Origin: Pseudomonas eucalypticola | GTDB lineage: Bacteria; Pseudomonadota; Gammaproteobacteria; Pseudomonadales; Pseudomonadaceae | DNA: 64,000 nt | Assembly (NCBI RefSeq): GCF_013374995.1 | Contig: NZ_CP056030.1 | Coordinates: forward strand, 1,272,501-1,336,500 | Direction of reading: 5' to 3' | Translations under genes and position numbers: made by a program | Notes under the pieces: generated by a model | What the model was told of the DNA's origin: nothing | Seen by the model: only the letters and a program-made list of their open reading frames with translations | Database searches by the model: none | Part shown: positions 8,417-15,221 of the stretch, piece after piece | Layout: every line of letters begins with the position of its first letter | How positions within the stretch are numbered: position 1 is the first letter of the stretch

Positions 8417-8866
8417 ATGCCTGAATTGTCGCCATTGATATCTCGGGTAGAGGGTGTTGATCATATTGCTTACGCCACGCGTGACGCAAAAAAAACCGCT
8501 GGGGTTTTTCGGGGGTTGGGTTATGAGATCATTATCGACGGACAGCTTGTTGAGTCACTCAATATTTTCGCTACGAAACTTCAGAACCCAAACGGGGATG
8601 TGATTGAGCTGGTTGAGCCAACAGGGATAGCTCGTTCGCCTGTGGATGGGCTGTTGCTAAATAAGGAATGTTGCCTTTACCACGTGTGTCATCGGGTCAT
8701 GGACTTCGATAAAAGCCTGGAGCGCCTAAAGTCGGCCGGCGCTCTGCTGATCAGCCAACCCTTCGAAAGTCATCTATTTAACGGGTATCGGCACGTCCAC
8801 GTGTATCACCCCATGGTGGGGGTGCTCGAGCTGTTTTCGACCCTGGAAAAAGGAGAAATCAAGTGA
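8417..8866 (+). CDS. VOC-fold metalloprotein, predicted cyclopropane-forming cyclase (CmaC-like role)
   Basis: A 149-residue protein with two VOC (glyoxalase/methylmalonyl-CoA epimerase) half-domains. Potential metal ligands fall at the four usual places: His16 (VDHIAYA), Glu64 (VIELVEP), His89 (YHVCHRV) and Glu138 (GVLELFS). VOC enzymes stabilise a carbanion or enolate next to a carbonyl. In coronamic acid synthesis the protein after the halogenase (CmaC) removes the alpha proton of the gamma-chloro aminoacyl thioester and closes the cyclopropane. I recall CmaC as a metal-dependent enzyme of this superfamily but cannot verify it here. Its place between halogenase and carrier supports the same role. 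It starts 18 bp after the halogenase and overlaps the carrier gene. An epimerase or a resistance function are alternatives. Confidence 0.75.
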   Translation: MPELSPLISRVEGVDHIAYATRDAKKTAGVFRGLGYEIIIDGQLVESLNIFATKLQNPNGDVIELVEPTGIARSPVDGLLLNKECCLYHVCHRVMDFDKSLERLKSAGALLISQPFESHLFNGYRHVHVYHPMVGVLELFSTLEKGEIK

Positions 8867-9081
8867 ACGACAGTGCGGTGGTCGCGGTGTGGGAAGACGT
8901 GTTAGGTCAGAAAGGTGCCAGCATGAACGATGATTTTTTTGAAAGCGGAGGTACATCAATCCAATTGCTTAAATTGTTGCATGAAGTACAGAGTCAGTTC
9001 AGCGTTACTATTGATTTTAACGAATTTTATCTGGCTCCTACACTTGAGCGCTTTGTGCAGTTAGTGAGGGAAAAACAGTGA
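8863..9081 (+). CDS. Free-standing peptidyl carrier protein
   Basis: A 72-residue carrier protein. The phosphopantetheine attachment motif is FFESGGTSIQL with Ser32 as the modified residue, followed by helices typical of NRPS thiolation domains. It starts at GTG 8863, which overlaps the VOC stop (GTGA), with AGGAG 7-12 bp upstream. The predicted job is to hold the aminoacyl thioester while it is chlorinated and cyclised. There is no separate carrier fused to the adenylation protein of this operon, so this should be the only loading site. A phosphopantetheinyl transferase is not in the window and would come from elsewhere in the genome. Confidence 0.9.
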   Translation: MNDSAVVAVWEDVLGQKGASMNDDFFESGGTSIQLLKLLHEVQSQFSVTIDFNEFYLAPTLERFVQLVREKQ

Positions 9082-9103
9082 AGTGCACGCCGCGGAGGCG
9101 GAG

Positions 9104-9844
9104 ATGAATAGGCGCAAAGTCCAAGATGGGGCCGGGGACAGTGTCAATCTCATTTGCCTGCCTTACGGTGGTGCCGGCGCGGCGCTGTTTGATACTTGGC
9201 AAAGTAAACTTCCAGTGGGGGTCCAGGTGCATGGCCTGGACTTGCCTGGAAGAGGCCGTCGCTACAAAGAACCGCCGATCGACGATATGGCTGAACTGAC
9301 TGAGTTTTTGTACTCAACGATTCGTGGTTTGATTGCGGAGCCCTACGTCATTTTTGGGCATAGCCTCGGCGCATTATGTGGTTATCACTTATTAAAATTC
9401 TTGCAGGCGCGGGAAGAACGCCTTCCCTATCATTATATCGCCTCAGGTTGTAGGCCACCTCATCTCCCGTATGCCCATGAAGGCATGTGGCGAGAGAGTG
9501 ATGAGACGTTCCTGAAAAAGGTTGCGAGATTTGGCGGTACACCTAAAGAGGTGATCGCTCAGCCAGCGCTATTCAACGTATTCAGTTCAGTGCTGAAGGC
9601 CGACTTCAGACTGGCGGATTGGTTGTCGGAGAGGCCGGTTGCGCCTATGAAGGATGTGGAGTGCACAGTGTTATATGGTCGTCGTGATCCCATCGTCCCA
9701 GTCGAGCGCTTGAATGAATGGGCTGGTTATTTTGAAAGTGTGAGTTTTGAAATGTTCGATGGTGATCATTTTTTTATGACGTCGAAGGCTGATGAAGTGC
9801 TCTTGGCAGTACGGAGAATTTTGACTCATGGACGGTGGGGGTAG
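9104..9844 (+). CDS. Type II thioesterase (alpha/beta hydrolase), release enzyme
   Basis: A 246-residue GrsT-type thioesterase. It shows LPYGGAGAALF near residue 19, GHSLGA with nucleophile Ser87, GRRDPIVP with the Asp region and FDGDHFFM with the catalytic His. Such enzymes hydrolyse acyl or aminoacyl groups from carrier proteins. With no condensation domain in the operon, it is the likely releaser of the finished amino acid, matching CmaT in coronamic acid synthesis. ATG 9104 is preferred over GTG 9083 because a GGAGG stands 5 bp upstream. The next gene begins 4 bp after the stop. Confidence 0.88.
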   Translation: MNRRKVQDGAGDSVNLICLPYGGAGAALFDTWQSKLPVGVQVHGLDLPGRGRRYKEPPIDDMAELTEFLYSTIRGLIAEPYVIFGHSLGALCGYHLLKFLQAREERLPYHYIASGCRPPHLPYAHEGMWRESDETFLKKVARFGGTPKEVIAQPALFNVFSSVLKADFRLADWLSERPVAPMKDVECTVLYGRRDPIVPVERLNEWAGYFESVSFEMFDGDHFFMTSKADEVLLAVRRILTHGRWG

Positions 9845-9848
9845 AGCG

Positions 9849-10769
9849 ATGAAAGTTTTTGTGTTCTGTGGAGGCATGTCATCGGAGCGCGAGGTTTCCC
9901 TCAAGTCGGGCGCGATGGTAAGGCTTATTCTCGAAAATGCCGGCCGTGACGTCGTGCTCGTCGATACGGCCGCCACGCCCCTAGAGTCGCTAGTGATAAC
10001 GGGCGAAGACTTTGTTTTTTTGGCGCTACATGGAGGTGACGGAGAGAATGGAACGCTACAAAATTATTTGGAGTTACGGGGAATCTGTTATTCGGGGAGC
10101 GGTCCTTTAGCATCGGCGTTGGCCATGCGCAAAGATATCAGCAAAAAAGTCTGGCAGGCGGAAGGTATAGTAACTCCAAGCGCAAGAGTGCTTACCGATG
10201 GTTGGGTGGACGGTGCTTTGGATACTATCCGGTTTCCGGCGGTTGTGAAGCCGACTAGCGAGGGCTGCAGCGTTGGCCTGAGGATAGTGGACAACAAAGC
10301 AGAGTTGCGTCACGCGGTATCAGCGGGTGTTGTTGATTTTGGACGGGTGATGGTGGAGGAGTATATTCAAGGAGATGAATATACGGTGGCCATCCTGGGC
10401 GACAAGGTGTTTTGCCCTGTATTGGTGAAAGCGCCAAGGCGAGCATTTGATTTCTACTCGAAATTCGAATCATTGGAAACTGAATACATTTATGCGCCTG
10501 AAGTGCCCGAGGACGACTTACAGGCGATAAAAGACACCGCCTGGCGCGCCTATACAGCACTTGAGTGTTCGGGTTTCGCTCGGGTCGACATCATTTTTTG
10601 CCGTCGACGCCGCAAACCGTATGTGCTGGAAGTCAATACCCTGCCAGGCATGACGAATCGCAGTATTTTCCTCCAGGCATCATTGCGTGCTGGCTACTCG
10701 GCGGCTCGCGTTATGGAGTTGATTATGGCATATGGTGTCGCCCAGCGTAGTACGAACTCACTCAATTGA
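9849..10769 (+). CDS. D-Ala-D-Ala-ligase-family ATP-grasp ligase with altered second-substrate triad
   Basis: A 306-residue protein of DdlB length and layout. It has GGMSSEREVSL (N-terminal substrate loop, Glu13), HGGDGENGTLQ, the ATP lysine Lys134 in VVKPTSEGCSVG, FARVDIIF with the conserved Arg245, and LEVNTLPGMT for the metals. Aligned by eye to E. coli DdlB, the Glu15-Ser150-Tyr216 triad becomes Glu13-Cys140-Phe206. Tyr-to-Phe at this position is known to shift Ddl toward non-Ala acceptors such as D-lactate. Its place between thioesterase and adenylation genes suggests that it joins two amino acids, one possibly the operon's cyclopropyl product, rather than making cell-wall precursor. Start 9849 follows the GGGGGTAG ribosome-binding region. 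Confidence 0.85.
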   Translation: MKVFVFCGGMSSEREVSLKSGAMVRLILENAGRDVVLVDTAATPLESLVITGEDFVFLALHGGDGENGTLQNYLELRGICYSGSGPLASALAMRKDISKKVWQAEGIVTPSARVLTDGWVDGALDTIRFPAVVKPTSEGCSVGLRIVDNKAELRHAVSAGVVDFGRVMVEEYIQGDEYTVAILGDKVFCPVLVKAPRRAFDFYSKFESLETEYIYAPEVPEDDLQAIKDTAWRAYTALECSGFARVDIIFCRRRRKPYVLEVNTLPGMTNRSIFLQASLRAGYSAARVMELIMAYGVAQRSTNSLN

Positions 10770-10785
10770 TTTCAGGAGGGCAGTC

Positions 10786-12327
10786 ATGGATAGTATTGGG
10801 TCGGAAACCGTGGCTTCCGTATTCGATAAAGTCGCAAGAGCGCGTCTGCATGACGTTGCAGTCATTTATGATGGGCAGTCTGCAACCTATGCCGAACTGA
10901 ACTCGCGTGCCAACAGCATTGCTTCGGGACTTCGTAAGTTGGGTCTTGATCAGCTATCCTCTATTGCAATACTGCTGCCACGGTCAACTGATTTGATTGC
11001 CACCATTTTGGGGGTCGTGAAGGCAGGTATGGTTTATGTTCCATTGGATGCCCAAGCGCCTTTGGAGCGGATAAGGAGAGTATTTAGAAGCGCAGACTGC
11101 CAGCTCGTTATCACTTCTACTGATGGCAGGGCCAAGCTTATTGATTTTCCCTGTTGCGAAGTCGATGAGCTTGAGCGCGCAGGAAGGGGGGCGGTCGCTT
11201 TTACCGAAACTGCAGCATTGGTCGATATGCCGCTATATATAAACTACACCTCTGGGTCAACGGGTAGTCCCAAAGGTGTTATCGTTCGCCATGTGAACGT
11301 CCTGAACTTGGTGCGCGAGCAGCATTACTGCGAGCTGGGGCCGGGAGTGAAGGTATTGCATTTGGCGAATGTTGCCTTCGATGCCACCACGTTTGAAATT
11401 TGGGGGCCACTGCTCAATGGAGGGGTCGTGGTCGTTTGCCCTGAGCAGTCGTTTTCACTTGCGACTATAGCGTCTGTATTACGCCGATATCAGGTCGATA
11501 TTGCCTTTTTGACGACCTCTTTGTTCAATCTGGTCGTTGATAGCTGCCCTAGCGCATTCGAGCCCTTGAAACAGGTGCTGACGGGTGGGGAGATCATGTC
11601 TGCCACGCACGTAAAGCGGTTAGCGGAGCAATATCCCGGGTTGCGCATTACAAACGTATATGGCCCTACTGAATGCACTACGTTTTCTACTTATCATGAT
11701 GTACAGGTGGGGGATTGCCAAGCAGCCAATGTCCCCATAGGGCGGCCGATTGAAAACACAGTCGTTCAAGTAATGGACGATCAGAACGCGCTCGTACCGA
11801 TCGGTGGCGAGGGCGAGATATGGATTGGTGGCCGGGGAGTGTCCAGCGGTTACATCAACAATCCCGCCCTGACGTCAGACGTTTTTATTTTTCTTCCCCA
11901 CGGCACGTTTTACCGCACGGGAGACCTTGGGCGAGTCGGCCGATCTGGGAATATCGAATACATTGGCAGATCGGATGATCAAGTCAAGGTACGTGGCTTC
12001 CGTATCGAATTGGCTGAAGTGCTGAGTGGATTGCTGCGTTGCGCCGCCATCGACCAAGCTTATGTAAGCGTGGAGCTGAATCCGCGTAACGAGAAGGTCC
12101 TGGTCGCGTATGTCGTGGGGCTGGAGTTGGAGGGGGGGAGGATTTCAAGTCAGCTGGCCTCCATACTTCCGGCGTATATGATTCCGTCCGAAATTTACCG
12201 GGTACATCAAATTCCCCTCGGGCCGACCGGGAAGGCGGATCATGGCCAGCTCATCAGAAATCGAGAGCGCAAATTGGTGCTGAGGCCAGCGGAAACCTTC
12301 TTTGGTCCAGGGGACAACCATGATTAA
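10786..12327 (+). CDS. Free-standing NRPS adenylation domain, predicted Ile/Val-type
   Basis: A 513-residue adenylation enzyme with all core motifs: YINYTSGSTGSPKG (A3), FDATTFEIW (A4), NVYGPTECTTF (A5), YRTGDLGR (A7), GRSDDQVKVRGFRIELAEV (A8) and PTGKADHGQL (A10 with the invariant Lys). There is no carrier or condensation domain at the C-terminus. Aligned by eye to GrsA, the ten pocket positions read D-A-F-F-L-G-V-T-F-K, which is close to published isoleucine codes and suggests Ile, allo-Ile or Val. The predicted reaction is ATP-dependent loading of that amino acid on the carrier two genes upstream. An AGGAGG lies 6 bp before ATG 10786. Its 3' end overlaps the next ligase by 8 bp. Confidence 0.9.
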   Translation: MDSIGSETVASVFDKVARARLHDVAVIYDGQSATYAELNSRANSIASGLRKLGLDQLSSIAILLPRSTDLIATILGVVKAGMVYVPLDAQAPLERIRRVFRSADCQLVITSTDGRAKLIDFPCCEVDELERAGRGAVAFTETAALVDMPLYINYTSGSTGSPKGVIVRHVNVLNLVREQHYCELGPGVKVLHLANVAFDATTFEIWGPLLNGGVVVVCPEQSFSLATIASVLRRYQVDIAFLTTSLFNLVVDSCPSAFEPLKQVLTGGEIMSATHVKRLAEQYPGLRITNVYGPTECTTFSTYHDVQVGDCQAANVPIGRPIENTVVQVMDDQNALVPIGGEGEIWIGGRGVSSGYINNPALTSDVFIFLPHGTFYRTGDLGRVGRSGNIEYIGRSDDQVKVRGFRIELAEVLSGLLRCAAIDQAYVSVELNPRNEKVLVAYVVGLELEGGRISSQLASILPAYMIPSEIYRVHQIPLGPTGKADHGQLIRNRERKLVLRPAETFFGPGDNHD

Positions 12328-13414
12328 AAAGACAGTGGCAGTCCTGTGCGGTGGTGCTTCTACTGAGCATAAAGTCTCATTGTTATCTGCCACAAATGTC
12401 GTCCGGGCAATTGATCGCAGTCGCTATGACATCGTGGTGATCGGCATTCGGGAAAGTGGCGAATGGTATGTGCTTGATGCGTCCTCATTCCTGATTGGCG
12501 GTAGCAATCTTGAGTCGGTTCGACCGGCGTTGGAGGGTGCGAGGGTGGCGGTATTGCCGGGTGGAGGGCCGGGCCAATTGCTGGATTTGTCGACCGGCCT
12601 TTTGCTGCCCAAGATTGATGTCGTATTCCCCGCGCTGCACGGAGGTGCTGGCGAAAATGGCGCTTTGCAAGGTCTGTTGTGTTGCCTGGGCATACCGTTT
12701 GTGGGGGCATCCGTACTGGGCTCGGCAATCTGCATGGACAAAGACGTCACCAAGACGCTGCTGGTTGCGGCCGGGTTGCCAGTGGTCCCCTACATACTGG
12801 TGACCCCTGATGCAATAACGACGTACGACGCCGCTGTGCAAGCGCTGGGCTGGCCTTTGTTCGTCAAGCCCGCCTGCCAGGGATCGTCAGTTGGCGTGCA
12901 AAAGGTAAAAAGCCGTGGCGCCTATGAGTCAGCGCTGGTCAAGGCCTTCCGGTATGACCGCAAAGTTTTGGTGGAGTCGGCAATTGACGGTAGAGAAATA
13001 GAGTGTGCCGCTACGGGGTATCGTGAATATGTAACCAGTGGCTGTGGCGAGATAACACCCCATGCCGATTTTTATGGCTATGAGGCCAAGTATTCAGTGT
13101 GTAGTCTGGCGGAGATTAAAGTGCCAGCAACGCTGCCTCCGCAAGTGTCCGAAGAAATCCACCGCCTAACCCAGATCGCTTGGCAGGTGCTTGAATGTTC
13201 GATCATGCTGCGGCTGGATTATTTCGTCACGGTTGATGGCGATGTGTATATCAATGAAGCAAACACTTTACCCGGGTTTACCGACAGCAGCATGTTTCCC
13301 AAGCTATGGAATGTGGAGGGTATCAGCAACGAGGCGTTGGTCAGCAGGTTGCTAGTGTTGGCCGAGGAACGCTTCGTAGACGAGCACAAGCGAAACTATC
13401 CCCGTCATGGCTGA
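12320..13414 (+). CDS. D-Ala-D-Ala ligase of the DdlA type, possible self-resistance copy
   Basis: A 364-residue ATP-grasp ligase close in layout to E. coli DdlA. It shows VLCGGASTEHKVSL (Glu16), DVVFPALHGGAGENGALQGLL, CMDKDVTK, FVKPACQGSSVGVQKV, DFYGYEAKY, a conserved Arg in MLRLDYF and NEANTLPGFTDSSMFPKLW. The second-substrate triad is complete (Glu16, Ser189, Tyr258), unlike the other ligase in this operon. It probably makes genuine D-Ala-D-Ala. A spare Ddl in an antibiotic operon is a known form of self-protection against Ddl inhibitors, which is the working guess; participation in product assembly is the alternative. It overlaps both neighbours by 8 bp. Start 12320 has AGGGGA 5 bp upstream. 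Confidence 0.87.
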   Translation: MIKKTVAVLCGGASTEHKVSLLSATNVVRAIDRSRYDIVVIGIRESGEWYVLDASSFLIGGSNLESVRPALEGARVAVLPGGGPGQLLDLSTGLLLPKIDVVFPALHGGAGENGALQGLLCCLGIPFVGASVLGSAICMDKDVTKTLLVAAGLPVVPYILVTPDAITTYDAAVQALGWPLFVKPACQGSSVGVQKVKSRGAYESALVKAFRYDRKVLVESAIDGREIECAATGYREYVTSGCGEITPHADFYGYEAKYSVCSLAEIKVPATLPPQVSEEIHRLTQIAWQVLECSIMLRLDYFVTVDGDVYINEANTLPGFTDSSMFPKLWNVEGISNEALVSRLLVLAEERFVDEHKRNYPRHG

Positions 13415-14531
13415 GATTCTGATTTCCAGTATGGTGTTCCGATTCGCAGCAGGCGCAATGATTTTTTGCATCACTTGGCGATTTGCATCTCAGGCCGATG
13501 GGGATTACAGGTTGCTAGCGTTTATTCTCTTTTGCTCTTCGGTCCCGGCGCTGCTTGTGCCGATGCTTATGAGGGTGGGCGCTCAACGCAAGAGCGGTCG
13601 TGCATTGTCTGTCACTGCTATCGGGTTGATTGCAGTGGCCTGCGCCGCAGGGACGACTGCCCAAGACTTCGTCGAGGCGTGGGTCCTGCTTAGCTTTGTG
13701 TTGTGGTTGCTGTTTTATGTGTTAGATGCAAGTTTTGACATGTGGCTGGCGGCAGGTGTGTCTGGCCTGGCAGCGCCCGGTGCTCAAAAAGCAGTTGGTA
13801 AGTTTTCGATGCTGAACCAGCTTGCTGTAATGTCAGGTCCGCTCGTAGCAGCGGGGATTATGGCAGGTAGCGGCGACTCGTATGTGCTCGCCGTCCTGGC
13901 GCTGGTCATGCTCGTATTGTTCATCATCTTGAAGTTGCAAGCGAAGGATGGTGGCACTAGCCCACTCGAGTGCGTAGGGAGTCTAGCCAGAATTCCAATA
14001 GCTTTGAGACTTATGCTGGTTCTGTTATGGCCAATTGTTTCCGCAGTGAGCTTCACGCTGCCTGTTACGGTTAGTGAGACGCCTGGCTGGGGCGGTTTCC
14101 ACCTAGCGGTGCTGGAAGCTTTTTTCGGTGCGGCAATGGCGTGTGCGGGAATCGTTGCAGGACGTTGGGAAAGCGAGCGCAGCGCCTGCATTGGGGTGTT
14201 TTCTTGTGCCGCATCTATCGTGGGTTCATTAGCGGCATGGACGCACATGGATCAACTAGCGCCGCGGATCCTGATGGTAATTGGGTTGGGCTTCGCGCTG
14301 GGGAGCATGCGGGTTGTAGCGAAGACGTTGTTGCTAAGAAGCCAGCCTGAGGCAAGCGTTGGTCGCATTGTGGCGCAGTGCAATGGGGTTGGCGTCTGGG
14401 TGACCGCGTTTTTCCTGCTGATGCAACTGGCGCTGGATGAATACTATGGGTTCGTACCCTTTGCACAGCTGCTGTTCGTGTGCCTGCTTGCATTTATGTT
14501 GATCTCCAAGGGTGGCTGGCATCACCGCTAG
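13407..14531 (+). CDS. MFS-type membrane transporter, probable exporter of the operon product
   Basis: A 374-residue hydrophobic protein with about 10-12 predicted membrane segments and the loop pattern of the major facilitator superfamily (ALLVPMLMRVGAQRKSGR after the second pair of helices, and a long central loop near residue 190). No close named relative was recognised. It overlaps the DdlA-type ligase by 8 bp and ends 52 bp before a LysE-like gene, so it belongs to the operon. Export of the product or immunity is the likely role by context. The substrate is inference. Confidence 0.72.
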   Translation: MAEILISSMVFRFAAGAMIFCITWRFASQADGDYRLLAFILFCSSVPALLVPMLMRVGAQRKSGRALSVTAIGLIAVACAAGTTAQDFVEAWVLLSFVLWLLFYVLDASFDMWLAAGVSGLAAPGAQKAVGKFSMLNQLAVMSGPLVAAGIMAGSGDSYVLAVLALVMLVLFIILKLQAKDGGTSPLECVGSLARIPIALRLMLVLLWPIVSAVSFTLPVTVSETPGWGGFHLAVLEAFFGAAMACAGIVAGRWESERSACIGVFSCAASIVGSLAAWTHMDQLAPRILMVIGLGFALGSMRVVAKTLLLRSQPEASVGRIVAQCNGVGVWVTAFFLLMQLALDEYYGFVPFAQLLFVCLLAFMLISKGGWHHR

Positions 14532-14583
14532 CGATCCGTTTTCAAGGATGTAATCGCGAGCGTATTGATATCAAGGAAGTGAT

Positions 14584-15150
14584 ATGTCAGGCCTCATATG
14601 TTTCCTGCTGTTTTCAGTCCCCGGTGCGTCTAATGTCCTGGTGTTTTTGCTATGCCGCCACGCGAAGACCAGTCGCGTGATGGCCGGCGTCTTGGCCGTT
14701 TTAGCTGGTGCGGGCGTATCGCTCACAATGTGGTCGGTACTTGCATCATTTGAGTGGCGCGGTGCGGTGGTCGTTGCGTTATTGCTTAAATTGGTTGCTG
14801 CTGGGGTCATTGCCGGGATGGCTGGAAAATGGTGGGTGAAATCTTGGTCCGATGAAGAGATGTTGACGGTTTCCGCGCCCGAATTGATCCCGCTATTCAG
14901 CGTTTCCTTGCTCAACCCCAAAATAATGATTGCTGCATTCTATTTTCTCTCACCCATGCCTGGCAGTGGGGAGGCGGGCATAGTGCTCGGAATCATGGCT
15001 TTCGCAGGTTCCATGGTGGTGTGGGGTACCGTGGGACGTCTATCCACCCGCTATGCTTTAGGAGGGCTCAAACCCAAGTGGGGCGCACGTCTGGTTTCCT
15101 GTTGCATGGCTTTCTTTTCGCTGTTCATCGTCTGGGAGGCGCTGTCTTGA
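14584..15150 (+). CDS. LysE/RhtB-family amino acid exporter-like protein
   Basis: A 188-residue protein with about five or six membrane helices. The N-terminal SVPGASNVLVF is the LysE-family PGP/N motif in variant form, and SLLNPKIMIAAFYFLSP matches the family's conserved NPK segment. LysE/RhtB proteins export amino acids and small dipeptides. As the last gene of the island operon it could secrete the cyclopropyl amino acid itself. AGGAAGTG just upstream of the ATG serves as ribosome-binding site. Divergence from typical LysE members is clear, so the substrate is unknown. Confidence 0.72.
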   Translation: MSGLICFLLFSVPGASNVLVFLLCRHAKTSRVMAGVLAVLAGAGVSLTMWSVLASFEWRGAVVVALLLKLVAAGVIAGMAGKWWVKSWSDEEMLTVSAPELIPLFSVSLLNPKIMIAAFYFLSPMPGSGEAGIVLGIMAFAGSMVVWGTVGRLSTRYALGGLKPKWGARLVSCCMAFFSLFIVWEALS

Positions 15151-15175
15151 TTACCTTGCGCGGTACTTGGTACCC

Positions 15176-15213
15176 CGAGCGCCGGACGCCCACAGTCCAA
15201 GTTCCGGCGCTCG
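15176..15213. terminator. Inverted repeat between convergent genes, probable bidirectional terminator
   Basis: An 11-bp perfect stem (CGAGCGCCGGA at 15176-15186 and its complement at 15203-15213) with a 16-nt loop. It lies between the end of the island operon and the converging MFS gene. There is no clear T-run on either side, so termination strength is uncertain. Confidence 0.5.
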
Positions 15214-15221
15214 TATCAAGG

